Of a DNA stretch of 64,000 nt, positions 43,851 to 55,736 are shown in pieces. This DNA comes from Apostichopus japonicus. Its lineage: Eukaryota; Echinodermata; Holothuroidea; Aspidochirotida; Stichopodidae. Location: the NCBI RefSeq assembly GCF_037975245.1, contig NC_092571.1, positions 13,823,417-13,887,416 of the forward strand, in the 5' to 3' direction. Position 1 is the stretch's first letter; every line of letters starts with the position of its first letter. The translations under genes and the position numbers were made by a program. The notes beneath the pieces are model-generated. The model was not told the origin of the DNA. It worked only from the letters and a program-made list of their open reading frames with translations, and did no database searches.

Positions 43851-45795
43851 AAAAGTTGCGACTTTCTGGACTTAATGCCTTCAAGGTACGGAACATTACG
43901 GAAGTTACCACGAATAGCTAATGCTTCGGTTCTCAAGTGAAGGACAACTTTTACCCAATGAAAAATTCTACAAGGGCATAGAGACTACTGTAACATTATT
44001 TTGGTGGTGTAGTGTGTGTGTGAGTTAATATGGAAAATATGTTGCTGTATAGGGTGATCAACAACTGGTGAAATCAAGTGAGCCTAGTTGACTCTTTAAT
44101 GCGCAATGTCATCGTTAATGCATTGATCAACTTTATCTCAGTAGGTGTTTGCGGAAATATGAACATTATCCAAACCAAGACGTTACACCATGAGATAGTT
44201 GGTTCAGTTGCAGGCGAAATCTAAAATGTCTTTTTGACATCTTATTTGAAAAAGACTACCAATTGGTTGTGAGGTATTAGACATCAGATCAACACAAAGG
44301 ATTATTTGTGTTAATTTAAGCCATTTTTAATTAAAAACTGAGACTAATCATGCACATTAACATTCAATTTAAGATAGCATTGCACCGCCATTTCAAAGAA
44401 AACATTATTTCTTTGTGTGAAAGCTAACCTTATACTATTTAATTCAGTTTAATACAAATGCTAAAGTGTGTTCGTAATAGATCGTCTGCTATATTCAGAG
44501 TATGTGTGAGTGTAACTGTTTGTGTTGTAATTATTCATAATTGGCTATTGATTCAAGCTCTATCCAACAAAGTTAAACATTTAAAATTAAATTATATTTT
44601 CCTGCATTAGTTTTTCTTAAATCATTCAAGGGGAAATTTCCCGAATGAAATTCCATCATACAGCATATATAGCTATTCACCATGGAATGATCTTGACCAG
44701 TCATTCGTATAGAGTTAGTTAACTTATAATGTGAAAGCAAAAAACTCTTTGATTAGTCAAAGATAACATTTATTACATCCTGATTTTTTTCCCTTTTTGA
44801 ATAAAAAATCATCTTCAAATAGTTTAGTGATGATATTTATGTGTATTATTCAATACGTTCTGCAGGTTGTCCAAGTTTATTCAATCGTTATGATCGAGGT
44901 ATATGAAACAAAAATCCGACCATGTTGATTTCCTAGTGTTATTTTCTAATAATTCAATAACAAAGTGGGATGATCCAGCAACTCCGTGGAGTACCTGCCG
45001 TGCTAAAGAATGGGGGCGAGAAGCAAACTCTTGCCCCTTCACAATTTATAGAGGGGAATATATCTGTTCCTCCCATGCACCCACCCCCCTCCCACCCACA
45101 CCCCGAAACATTTTTGCTTCTTTAAACGCCTGCTATGGCAATGGGATCCGATAACATTCTGTGTATATTTTAAATGGCCTGAAGTCGAGGTTTCCTAATT
45201 GAAAAATAATTCATTACGAATCAGTAATGAATGTGTGACGCAATTTTATACAATGTGGTGACAGAACACCATGTGATGACTGCCACAAAGCATTAAGAGA
45301 ACGTCAAAGTGCACAACGTAGTTGCAATAGCTGTCATTTATTGTTATCAATAAAATACAATTAATTAACAATTAAACTAGTCTAGTAACCATGCTCATAA
45401 GCATTTAGTTTCAGATGGCGCTGTACCACTATATAACAAGAGGAAGTTATAGAATTCTAACTGCATATTTCTTTAGGTGATAAGAGTAGATAGAGTATGT
45501 GTTATTAAATGTTCTTGTTCCTTTCAAGTAGGAGATCGATTGTTATGAGCATATATTACAGAGGACAATATCTCGGTTGGAATGTCTTTATCTGTCTCTT
45601 TTATCATCCAGCAATTGGTATTGGAATGACCTTGAACACCTGACCACCTTTCATTGACAGTTATCTGTCGCAATATCCAGTAATTGCAAATCAAACAATA
45701 ATGAAAACCAATAATATAGTTACGGTGGTCCTGATGGAACAGACGAGTTGCAGACTAACTGCGTTAGTATAACCCGACAACTAGCGAAAAATACA

Positions 45796-46215
45796 GTTTG
45801 TTCGGTTGCTGTGTTGCACCGCATTATTTTTGTTTGTTCTATTGTGAAAAAACATGTTTGGCGGACTAGATGTGATGTGGTTTTTAGGGGGAAATTTGCC
45901 AGTTGGCAGGCAGTCCTGGAGGCGGCGAAAATCGCCTTCAAATTGAAGGCGATTTTCGCCGTTTATCTGGGGCTGCCTTTTTTGGACGGTGGTGTGCTGG
46001 GGAGGTGTTTTTCGTTTCGCTTCGTGCTGGTCGTCCTTTTGTGGTTTTTTGAATGTTTGAGTGGGGGGGGGGTTGGGCGTTTTGTCTCTGCAGGTTGGTG
46101 GGCGTATGTTTTTTTTGGGCTCGCTTGACCTGAGTTTCGTTTGTCAGAATGGGATGGTTCGGTAGTGCCGTTGGCCGTGACGTTTTGTATCCCGCTTGGC
46201 GGGTCACGTAAAAAG
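45796..46215 (+). mobile_element. Tx1-like LINE 3' fragment with 16-bp target-site duplication
   Basis: About 420 bp from the ORF2 end to the 3' hairpin (CCCGCTTGGCGGG) and GTCACGTAAAAAG. Perfectly flanked by ACTAGCGAAAAATACA at 45,780-45,795 and 46,217-46,232. The paralog near 8,382-8,400 has the single unoccupied site. A long G-run (about 46,062-46,075) interrupts the 3' UTR. Confidence 0.93.
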
Positions 46216-46312
46216 CACTAGCGAAAAATACAATATTTGGCGTGTTGTCCAGCCACGTGCAGCTCAACAACTGATTACGTTGGGATTCTTCGTCAAAATG
46301 CCAATGCATATA

Positions 46313-46495
46313 ATCGCTTCTCGGCCTGTTGGCTAAGATCATGTGTAGTATCTTTTCCCTTTCTAGGGGAATGGTGATACACACCCGACGATGATCACAC
46401 AGTCACAATATCGATGCAAGGGGACTGAGGTTGAGAGCGGATCAGTTGTTCAGTAGTTTGGTAGTTTGGTTTTCGTGCCCAGGTTCTTTCCTGGG
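46313..46495 (+). ncRNA. U2 snRNA-like sequence, copy 2 (probable pseudogene or variant)
   Basis: Same U2-type 5' domain (ATCGCTTCTCGGCC, TTGGCTAAGATC), GTAGTA at 46,345-46,350, a CCCTTTCTAGGGG hairpin and the terminal CCCAGG/CCTGGG hairpin (46,478-46,495). It differs from copy 1 by several substitutions and an insertion near 46,390. The T-run that could be an Sm site in copy 1 is not preserved, which argues for a pseudogene. Confidence 0.55.
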
Positions 46496-46884
46496 TGAAT
46501 GTTCTTAAAAGTATGCATGTAATAGCTTGTAACATACAATTCGCCTGTATCGAGAAGAATATGGTATCGATGATTGTTCAATTTAACAACTAATTGCAAG
46601 ATTGCTTGGTGGTGAATGAGATGGCGTAGCCTGCAGTAAAATAACAACCAGTTATAATCAGTTTGTCGGATTGTCGAGACCTGTTTCCTAGGGCCGTTGT
46701 TATTCTGTTTTGGGGTTTTAGAGGCCTACGGACGGTCCGACCGTTTTTACTTTTGTACTTGATTCGTGTTCAGTTCGGTGAGTGTCTGCAAAGGGGGGGG
46801 GGGGGGTTCAGTTGGATGTGTGTGGTAATTGTTTGTTGCTGATAGTTTAGTTAAAGTACGGGTAGGGTTTGGTATTGAAAGCAT

Positions 46885-46930
46885 TTAAGCCGTGACGTTT
46901 TGAATTCCTCTGGGCGGATCACGTAAACTG
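46885..46930 (+). mobile_element. Relic of a LINE 3' tail, duplicated copy
   Basis: Counterpart of 9,073-9,117, with GCCGTGACGTTTTG and GGGCGGATCACGTAA. It was inherited through the block duplication rather than inserted independently. Confidence 0.5.
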
Positions 46931-48849
46931 CAGAGTAAAGTTACAACCAATAACGATCGGTTCCGAACCACTGGGAGTACCACATAACGTAATTACCCCA
47001 TAAGTGAGAATATCAGTATATGGGCCGGGAAGCTTGGCCTCGTATGAGTTGTAATAATTCTGACCAAAGTCGTTCATGAGGTTTACATTTTGGACATCTT
47101 ACGATGTTTTTAATATATGAAAGCTATTAGTTTGGTCCCCTTATTATGTACATAAGATAGTATACTATAGTAGTTATTTTTTTCTTGCTCGCTGTAGCGT
47201 GGTTTGCACTGCCGTAGGTGATATAGGTAGGGTGGGCGGGGCGAGGTAATTTTTGCATTCAAAGAATATTTATTTCTTCTTCATTTTTTTAATTCTCCTC
47301 TACATGTTTCCTTTAAACTTTTCTCAGCAGCCCTAGTCACCTCAATCAATTAGCATATTATTTGATGTACCCTGCATAATTTTATTCATTTATTTTTATC
47401 TATATTCATGTAATCTCTCTTGAGTAAGTTTATGTCTTCGTTTTTATTGATTAAGTGATTGAAATAAAATAAAATTAGATTAAAAACTTGAATTGTACTG
47501 AGTTTTAACGGTCAATACCGCAGTACAAATTGACCAAAACTAGCGACTATCTTTTGTTTGTGTAACTAAGTGATACCGGGTTGGTTATCTGAATTAATCA
47601 GGTTGTTATTTCAAGTTACCGTCAATTCGTCTCTTCCACCCCCTTTCTACTCAGTTCCGACGGTGGCGAGGGGAAGGTTAACGCTGCATATCCAATGCTC
47701 TAATGCCGTAATGGTATTTCCATACTGTGTGTATGGAAATGATTTTCAGCAAACATGGATTACTTTAGTAAACAACCCCCAGCATCAAAAGGTTTAAGGA
47801 AATAATTGCTCTATTTAGGAGACATGTGGGTTGAATTCAGTGTCAGGGGGCTGCCATTTTGATGAGATATAGGAGTATAAGAGATGACAGTCATTGCGGT
47901 TCATTGTTAGGGGCGAATATTCGCCGTCCAATTTCGTTTATTCTTTTTACCACCTTTACTTTTCTATTCATTTTACGCAACTAAGAACCTTGGCGGTTGA
48001 GGGACTAGTGTATTCAGCCACCGCCCCAGACGGTATGTCTGAGACGCGAAAAACACATTCCATACTTGTCTTACGTTTTCGAGAGATTATCCCAGCACCA
48101 AGATGATACCAGAGAATGGAATCATTGTCAAAGATCTTTATATTTTATTCTTATAGATTCTTATAGATGAAAAGCATTTCAAATGCCCTCGATTTTTACA
48201 TTGCAAACTTTTTAAAATAAGGTCTATGAAACTGAAATGTCGCCCTCACATTCAAGAGAAAGTTATCTCTTGTTTCTGAATGACAAGTTGTGGTCTTTAA
48301 GTTCCTACGTGTAAAATGCTACTTGTATTCTGTCATTAACAAAACGTCCTTTGGGCTATTCTTACAAAGTTAATCAAAGATAGTTTTCACGTACCCAAAA
48401 CAAGTACCTAATATTTGTGAGCGATAAGTGACACGCATTCCTTACGATTGGCCAATGTTATTATAATATGTGTATTTAAAGACATTGATTATACACGTTG
48501 TTGATTCTTATTATTATTTTAACATGTCTTTTTAATACCTCACAGTTGTTTATTGGTATATTTTCAAAGTTGGTGAGCCAGTTGAGTTGGCCCTCTCATT
48601 TATTATAATATCACTTTCTACCCCAACACCATCTATCAGAATAGCTGCTACCTCACATGTTATACCTTTATTAAATCTTACAACTCTTGTGTCTGCTTCC
48701 TGATTAAGGGTTAAACTGTAACCATCTACCGCCCCTTACCCCGGTTGGTTTCCAGACAGGTTCCCCCTACTAGGCGTTGGCGGCGTTACGGTGGAATTCT
48801 ATTTCTGGTGTGGACCGAATCTAGATATCTGTTATTAACCGCTTTGAAC

Positions 48850-49215
48850 ATACTATGGTGTACAGCCGGCTACGTAGTCACCTCCGGACGAGAACATCCC
48901 TGATGTCTACGTGCCGGTTAGACCGAGATCCTGGGGAGCGATGCAACCAACGAAAGATCAAAACGGGTCTGGCCGGGGAGATAAAGGGGACAATGACAGA
49001 TTGGCTGACTTTCCTGTGAATCCAGAGGCTCTGAGGGAGGATTACGTAGTTTGGTTTGAAGTATTATTGGAGCTAATTTGTTGGGATGACAGAACAAGGG
49101 CCTTACACTTAATTTAACGACAAGTCTGTAGGGCCCAGACTATGATGTCTTAGCTGATCTCGATGCGGCGAAGAGTAGGAGATTTGAGTCTCACGGATGT
49201 GCTCGACCAATAGTA
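48850..49215 (+). pseudogene. Ty3/Gypsy-like gag remnant, copy 1
   Basis: Plus-strand translation contains a gag-type block, EDYVVWFEVLLELICWDDR then TRALHLI, followed in shifted frames by GPRL and DLDAAK/SLTD-like residues. This is the order of the capsid region of many invertebrate Gypsy gag proteins. Relative to copy 2 about 400 bp upstream of EDYVVWF is deleted. A SINE interrupts the gag just after the LTDVLDQ-like segment. Only broken pieces remain and no pol is present. Confidence 0.55.
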
Positions 49216-49224
49216 ATAAATAAA

Positions 49225-49528
49225 ATAATATTTGCTTTTTATATAGCGCTTCATACCAGCGATAAGTCTCAAAGCGCTTTACAGAAGTTATATTTATCCC
49301 TGGTCAATGATAACCTGTCCCAGTCGGTTACCTCAAAGGTTCCCATTTATCCCCTGGGCGGAGAGAGGCAAGTGAGATAACCCTGAACCCCATAAGGTCA
49401 AACAGAATCCAAAGAGAGCGTCAAATTGTTGTGTAACGATAGACGTATTCATTTTTTAATAGCATTTGAAAAGCAACGTATGACACAACGTATGAACTAG
49501 GCAGGAATCGAACTAGCAATCCTTAGCC
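49225..49528 (-). mobile_element. tRNA-derived SINE, truncated head, copy 1
   Basis: Tail side has CTTTTTATATAGCGCTTC and AAGCGCTTTACAGAAG. The tRNA-related head on the minus strand retains the B-box region (complement of GGAATCGAAC) but is cut at CCTTAGCCA by the following LINE fragment. It matches the more complete copy at 51,118-51,427, with additional inserted sequence near 49,383-49,480. Confidence 0.65.
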
Positions 49529-50001
49529 AAGCTTGTGGGAGTGGTTTCAGACCTGGACCAACGGGAGACAGTTCATGGTCGGTAGGACAGGGCTCTGAGT
49601 TATATGGGATGGACCCTCCGGTTTGTTCTGTTTCTGTGTAGCACCGTGTTTTTTTTGTCTGTGATGTTTTGTAAAAAACTTATTTTGTGGAATAGATGCA
49701 ATATAGTTTTAAGGGGAAAATTTGCAAGTTGATAGGCAGTACTGGAGGTGTGGCCTTCGCCTTCAGGTTGCAGGCGATTTTCGCCGTCTATTTGGGGCTG
49801 CCTTTTTGTTTTGCTGCGTGCTGGTCTTCCTTTTGTGATTTTTTAATGTTCGAGTGGGTGGTTGGGGGTTTGTCTCTGCTGGTGGGCGTATTTACTTTTT
49901 TTTGGCTCGCTTGACTTGAGTTTGTTTGTCAGATTGTGCTGGTTGGGTAGTGCCGTTTGGCCGTGACGTGTTGGATCCCACAGGGCAGGTCACGTTAAAA
50001 G
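49529..50001 (+). mobile_element. Tx1-like LINE 3' fragment
   Basis: Begins with AAGCTTGTGGGAGTGG of the ORF2 C-terminal region and ends with CACGTTAAAAG. The 3' hairpin is degraded (CCCACAGGGCAGG). It is inserted in, or adjoining, the SINE head at the left. No target-site duplication was recognised. Confidence 0.85.
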
Positions 50002-50169
50002 CGCATTTAGTCATTTTTTACAGTTCATACAGGGACGTGCGTTTACGGGGGGGGGGGAGGGCGGGATTTATAGAGGTTATTTCGTTTTCGGTCTGATGCA
50101 AGATGAGTACTTCTCCCTATGTAACATATACAATGAGAATAAGATGAGATATTTTACCTTTATTAATAT

Positions 50170-51117
50170 TAAAAATCTGGTGTCTGCTTCCTGGTTTAGA
50201 GTTAATCTGTACCCGTCCCCCACCTACCGCCCCTTCCCTCCGGCTGGTTTCGAGACAGGTTTTCCACTACTAGACGTCGGCGGCGTTTCATTGGTGGAAG
50301 CGATGGGATTCTATTTCTGGCGTGGACCGAATCTAGATGTCTGGTACCAACCGCTGTGAACAGCCGGCTACGTAGTCACCGCCGTACGAGAACATCCCTG
50401 ATGTGTACGTGCCGGTTAGACCGAGATCCTGGGGAGGGATGCAAGCAACAAAAGATCAAGACGAGCCTGGCCGGGGAGATAAATGGGACGGTGATAGATT
50501 GACTGACTTTCCTGTGAGTCCAGAGTCTCTGAGGGACAAAAAATGTGGCTCAACGGCAGACAGAACTAAAACCGCCTTCCGGTGGTAAAGCAAAATTATA
50601 AGAGGCCAACTGAATAAGATGGCTTGACGGCAGGTGGATGGCAACCAGCTAGCATAGAACAACCGTGGGATAGTCCAAAGGAAGAGACTGTGATGCAGCC
50701 GCCGAAAAGGTCTTATGAAAGTGTTCCAGTTTTTGGCCGGAGTGTTTCTTAGAACAAACGAATTGCGACCTGGTATGACATTAGGGTATCCATGAAAAAG
50801 GGAGTAATCGGAGGTTGTCTATAATGATTGAACACCAGTTGGCAAAGAATGTGGCACCCGCAGTTTGAGCCAAGGCTCTCATTTCGAGTGCTTCAAGAGT
50901 AACATCGCCCTCAATTTATGGTTCAACACCCTGGGAGGATTACGTAGTTTGGTTTGTCGTAATATGAGAGCTAAACTGTTGGAACGGCAGAACAAGGGCG
51001 TTAACTTACGACTTAACGACATGCCAGCAGGGCCCAGACCAGGATGTACTTGCTGATCTCGATGCAGCGAAGAGTAGGAGATTTGAGTCTCTCACGGATT
51101 TACTCGAACAATAATAA
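50170..51117 (+). pseudogene. Ty3/Gypsy-like gag remnant, copy 2, N-terminal part
   Basis: Repeats the 48,660-49,205 sequence with an extra 400 bp. Plus-strand frames give VPVRPRSWGGMQATKDQDEP, then IYGSTPWEDYVVWF (a gag landmark), then a QNKGVN...GPRPGC... and SLTDLLEQ-like end before a SINE at 51,118. Several stops and frameshifts are present. Copies 1 and 2 share the SINE position, so the unit was duplicated after the SINE arrived. Confidence 0.6.
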
Positions 51118-51427
51118 AAGATAATATAACATTTGCTTTTTATATAGCGCTTTATACCAGCGATAAGTCTCGAAGCGCTTTAAGCACGTTATATTATCCC
51201 TGGTCAATGATGCTTGTCCCAGAGACAATACCTCCAGTCGGCATCAGTTATATACTGCGCCCAATGACAAGTTACCTCAAAGGTACCAATTTAACACCTG
51301 GGTGGAGAGAGGCAAGTGAGATAAAGCATCTGCCCAAGGACACAGCGTAATGAACTAGGCAGGAATCGAACCAGCATTCCTTGGATCACGAGTCCGACGC
51401 CTTAGCCAATTGGCCACCACACTCCAC
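51118..51427 (-). mobile_element. tRNA-derived SINE, copy 2
   Basis: On the minus strand the head reads GGAGTGTGGTGGCCAATTGG, with an A-box-like TGGCCAATTGG and a B box GGTTCGATTCC about 40 bp further on. An anticodon-loop-like CTCGTGA suggests a tRNA-Thr-type origin. The body and tail carry GCTTTATATAGCGC-type sequence and end in an A/T-rich run. It interrupts the gag remnant, which resumes at 51,428. Transcription by RNA polymerase III would start at the high-coordinate end. Confidence 0.75.
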
Positions 51428-51760
51428 CAAAGGTTCGGGACAGCTAACCAAATGGACATATTCAGAACGCTATTACGATAAAGGACCCGACAACAAAGGG
51501 AGAGTTGTCCAGAACTGGCGATGATATACAACAATTTCTCGCGTGCTCAATCTAATGCCTTCATTGGGATGAAAGAGACCCTAGCAAAAGAGTTCTTCAT
51601 AAATACCATTAGTGACAGTAGATGGAAAATACCCAAGAACCTTGATGAACAGTGAGCAATAAATGTTGGAACTGTAGAGAGATGGGCCATTTTCGGAGGG
51701 ACTGTCCCTAACCCAACCCCCAAACCCCTCCCTCCCTGAAAGAGGTTACCTGCAGAGGAG
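51428..51760 (+). pseudogene. Ty3/Gypsy-like gag remnant, copy 2, C-terminal part with CCHC knuckle
   Basis: Resumes after the SINE with RFGTANQMDIFRTLLR, followed by SNAFIGMKETLAKEFFINTI and SRWKIPKNLDE, the usual capsid C-terminal order. It ends in a nucleocapsid knuckle, CWNCREMGHFRRDCP (C-x2-C-x4-H-x4-C), at about 51,662-51,706. Frames are interrupted by stops. No protease or polymerase follows; a LINE fragment begins at 51,918. Confidence 0.7.
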
Positions 51761-51917
51761 GAATAGAAACAGGAAAGTCGGTATTGTAGGACAAAGATGG
51801 ACTAGTCCACATCGTAATCCAGTCGATGTACCACTCTCATGGAAGAGGTTACGGTCTGTGGGTACGAATTTGGTTTTTTACTTTAATTTAGAGCTGGAGG
51901 GTGTCGAAGTGAGCATA

Positions 51918-52805
51918 CTTTTTACTTGACCCGCCCTGGGGAACTAAAAACGTCACGATCAAACGGCACTGAAATACTAACCCCTCTCATAAACAAAACT
52001 CACAACTCAAGCAACCCAAAACAAGGCCGACCGACGGAGACAAACAACCGACAACCCCCCCCCCCCCCGATCATTAAAAAAGGCACAAACGGACGGCCAG
52101 CCCATATCAAAACAAAACGCCCCTCCCCTTGCACCCCAGCGCCCGTAAAAGGCAGCACCAGATAAACGGCGAAAATCAACTTCAACCTGAAGACAGATGT
52201 CACGGTTCACCGCCTCCAGGACTGCCTGCCCATTCGGTCGGTCAGGGCCTGAAATCAATCCCACAACTTGAAAACGAAGGAACAATGGAAAAAAAAAAAC
52301 ATGACCAGCTCTCTCTAGGCTGTTACAGCCGCTGCTCGGGCACATCCCTTAACCAACCGCCAATGATACCATTTCATATTGGTCACCAAGGCACCGTGTG
52401 CGATTCTCTAAGCAAGATCGAGGAGCCTGCAACTATTCAGCCTTGATATGCACCGCACGCCATACCTCGGTGGAATGACGACCATGTTCGAATATTGCAT
52501 TAATCGACCTGTTTCTCAAGGAACTGAGCACAAGGTCCGGCCGTGACAGTTCAACGGGGGGGGGGGGGCAACTCCTTAAGGGTGGAACAAATGACACGCA
52601 CTACTCTGCTCGGGGTATTACTATGCGGTGCTGTGTTGTTAAACAGGGCCGGTGCCCTATCGACACAAGTGCAACCCTCCCAAAAACGTAGACAAAACAA
52701 GGCAACCCTGGGTCTTCTACCACTACAAAAAAATTGCTTAAATAACAAAAAAAAGGCGATTCACTTTCCAGATGAATCACCTCCAACCCACCAGATTGCT
52801 CAGCT
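51918..52805 (-). mobile_element. Diverged Tx1-like LINE 3' fragment
   Basis: About 890 bp on the minus strand, from the ORF2 region (GGLEVIHLESES, DPGLPCF) through SWQ/AVLEAV and RRLSGAAFYGRW to the 3' end (CTTTTTACTTGACCC). Frames are broken and the sequence is clearly more diverged than the 58-kb copy. It has a long C-run (G-run in sense) near 52,053-52,067 and another near 52,555-52,568. Confidence 0.85.
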
Positions 52806-52929
52806 AGACTGCTGCATTCCAGTTGTAAGTTAAGGATTAACAAACAACATTCATAGACGGACGGTGGATAATTTAACTTCACAAAAAGGTGACGTTTTAT
52901 CCTGAAATTTCAGTAGATACATTAATTTT

Positions 52930-53065
52930 GGAAGAAATATTTGCCGTTCTTGAATATTAAAAGGTAATGTCTGGACAGAGAAAGTCACATTCTACATAAA
53001 CAAACATTTGGTCTGACATTTGGTAATAGGTAGATAGCGTTCCAGGAAAACAAAATTGAACCACT
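52930..53065 (-). pseudogene. Possible Ig V-exon relic
   Basis: Contains GAGAAAGTCACATTCTAC and a following TCTGACATTTGGTAATAGG segment in the same order and orientation as the V-exon copies at 15.5 and 22.9 kb. Only this short N-terminal portion is recognisable. Confidence 0.35.
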
Positions 53066-53479
53066 TCAGAACTTTCGACTTTTATAAGTATAATTTTACT
53101 TATCCAACCTAATCAACCACATTGTTAATATAATTTAAATAATCAATGGCATTGAAAAAGTTAATTAAATTTAACTTAAACATTTGCTTTATCTCAAATA
53201 TATACGTTATAGCCTTTTATTAATGGTTTCAAAAATACTAATAGTATCAAATAAATCACTATTTGTTAAATGTGATGTAATAACAGCAACCGTTGTTCGG
53301 TTTGTGAAGTAGTTGATGACCTATCAAGAGAAGAAGTTATATTTAGCACAAATTAATCAAATTAGGAATTGGATGAAGTATGTATTCATATATTTCGTGC
53401 ATGGAAAAGTACAATACTTTCTTCCTACGCACAATGGTTTAAGTTTTCAAAAGCATACAGTCATTGTGAAACTCGCAAT

Positions 53480-54070
53480 GGTATTATAAACTTACTAATG
53501 TTTTTGTTACTCCTTTCGTAACTGCCGAGCTGTCTGGAATGTGTTGAAAAGAATCCCTACAAAGAAAAATCTCCTAAAAAGAGAATAATAATATAACAGT
53601 GTGCTTGGTTTCGTTCTTGTACATTGTTTGAAATTGAAGGATTCAAAAACAAACAATGAATGAAGTGACTTCATCCACGAATCAAAGCAACTATTCAACT
53701 CGCAAGTCTTTATGTAGGAAATACAGAAGAGAAATTACACTTCTAGGTTTTACTTTCACAATTGAAAGCATGGTAAGTTGTAAAAAGTGGCAATTACAGT
53801 TTCTCGAGAACGATATTAATAAGCATTCTTTGTAATAACTTTCTATAGTTTATATTAACTTTATTAAATTTGTATTAAATTGTGTAGATGCCTTTCAAAT
53901 GCTTTTAACAAATGAATACGTCGATCGTTACACAACACTTTTAAGCTCTGTTTGGATTCTGTTTGACCTTATAGGGTTCAGGGTTATAGGGTTAAGAATC
54001 TTAATGTTATGATAGTATTCATTGATCGTAATAGCATTAAACTTATATTCGTGACACAAAAATACCAGTT
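53480..54070 (+). pseudogene. FLYWCH-like exon relic, copy 3, in a duplicated segment
   Basis: Aligns with 18,660-19,250 (CTGGAATGTGTTGAAAAGAA, AACAATGAATGAAGT). After an acceptor-like TTTATGTAG at 53,715-53,717 the frame would read S-RFYFHN then a stop. The zinc-binding half is unrecognisable. Confidence 0.45.
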
Positions 54071-54900
54071 ATAAGAAGAAAATGGCTAATGATCTTTTTT
54101 TCACACACAACAACATGCCTTACCTAAATATGGTCAAACTTGTCCTTCAAAGGTATGAAAAAATCCCTTTGTTTCTGTGGAAAACTTTATATTTTTCAAA
54201 TTGTGCCAGCAATTAGTATGGACAAAATAAATTATGACAACTTAAGAGAGAAAAAAATATAAACATTAAGACAGGAGCTATAGTGCAGTACATCTACCAT
54301 ATAGTTGTTAATATTACACTCACGAATGTTACAGCAATAAAATATGCGAACACTGAACAAGAAATTTTAATAAAGAATGTTGTTTTCTTGTTTTCTTTAG
54401 TATTCCGTATTAGTATTTAGTACAACGAAATGAAACCGACTTTATTTGTGTTCCACAGTCTGCGAATACCCGGATTTTCCTTAAATAAGTGTTACCATGA
54501 TCACAAACAGCTCTTAGCTCTTTACTGAAATGTATCCATAACAATAACGGTTTTAAAGCGTCACATTTGTTTCTCAATCTTCCAATTAAGCTCTGCTGCC
54601 CTCTCTTCTCACGTTGACAGCAGCAAGTGTGTACCAGCTAATCATTTCCCTGTGTATTATTGTAGACTGTAGAGATAGAGAAGGTGTAGGTATGGTTTCA
54701 ATTTGTCCGAAAATGTAACTGTCTTCCTATGTTTGACGTAATGCTTTTTTTTTTGGCATTATGTGCAACATCGAATACTTTTTGTTGAAAAATTGAACGA
54801 CCTTTAACTTGAATCTCAGTTAATGTTGAAAGGAAGACAAACATCGATTCTTTAGAGCAACCACTGTTTTGTAATGTTTCCTATTTTGTTTACATTTTGG
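54070..54900. other. No gene recognised
   Basis: AT-rich DNA. Short patches recall 19,240-20,480. No exon or RNA is supported. Confidence 0.5.
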
Positions 54901-54928
54901 CTGATAACCTTGATTGGTTGAGTGTCCT

Positions 54929-55279
54929 TTAAAAGGTTTAGAATGTTCCAACAGATTGAGTGCATCACAAGAGAGACTTTGAAGCGAAATGGAAGAAAGC
55001 AGCAAAGTCCAAGTCTAATCCTAACATCGCCCATGTCACATGAACAGATTTATTATTCTTAAATTTCCAGAAAACCTGAAAGGTAATTGTTATACATTTT
55101 TGGGTTTTACGTGCTATTTGTATGCTAGGCAAACTATCGGCATTGACCACTACACTGCCAAGGAATACTACGAGAACGCCAACAAATTGCAATATGCTCG
55201 AAAATTCATGATAGCTCGACTGTACGAAGTACGTTCTTCGCCACAAGGACACTACAAAAAGGGTTCACGTGAGAGGTGA
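54929..55279 (+). other. Possible coding exon(s) of an unknown gene
   Basis: Two consecutive plus-strand stretches look mildly coding. About 54,929-55,063 reads FKRFRMFQQIECITRETLKR with more basic residues and ends HEQIYYS. About 55,130-55,279, after a TTTGTATGCTAG acceptor-like site, reads RQTIGIDHYTAKEYYENANK and on to the stop at 55,277. Tyr-rich basic sequence of this kind would suit a cytoplasmic tail, but no TM segment, start exon or paralog is visible. I do not recognise it. Confidence 0.25.
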
Positions 55280-55592
55280 AATTGTATGGAGAAATGCCAA
55301 ATTGTTTCTAAAAGTTTTATTAAATATTGCTTATTGAGATATTCTCATTTGTATATTGTTTTATAATATGAGTTATAGCAAATTATTGCGCATATCTAAA
55401 CGAAATTTGTAAGGCTAACAGCAGGGAAATTGAGAAGTGAAATTGTGTGGAGAAATGCCAAATTGTTTCTAAATGTTTTATTAGATATTGCTTATTGAGA
55501 TATTCTCATTTGTATATTGTTTTATAATATGAGTTATAGCAAATTATTGCGCATATCTAAACGAAATTTATAAGGCTAACAGCAGGGTTTGG
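55272..55592. repeat. Tandem duplication, period 161 bp
   Basis: Two nearly identical units of 161 bp (for example GTGAAATTGTATGGAG at about 55,276 and GTGAAATTGTGTGGAG at about 55,437, and AAGGCTAACAGCAGGG at 55,411 and 55,572). The few differences indicate a recent duplication. It begins at the end of the candidate ORF above. Confidence 0.95.
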
Positions 55593-55736
55593 AAGTGGGC
55601 TGATATTTTTTTGTGACGGTGGGCTCAGCAAAGGGAATAATGTAGCAGTTCTTTTCATTATTTGTTAAGTAATATTAGAGATATATCGCTTTTCACTTAC
55701 AAGCTACAATGACTGCATGAATTGCATTACCGAAAG

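Larger units (their letters stand above)
44010..48640. repeat. Segmental duplication block B, copy 2
   Basis: Collinear with 7,101-10,820, with extra sequence near 44,390-45,000 that the first copy lacks. It carries its own LINE insert at 45,796-46,215. No host coding gene is supported. Confidence 0.8.

Noticed and set aside
51360-51427. Functional tRNA-Thr gene
   Set aside because: A and B boxes are present, but the acceptor stem does not close and the unit continues into a SINE body shared with 49.2 kb.
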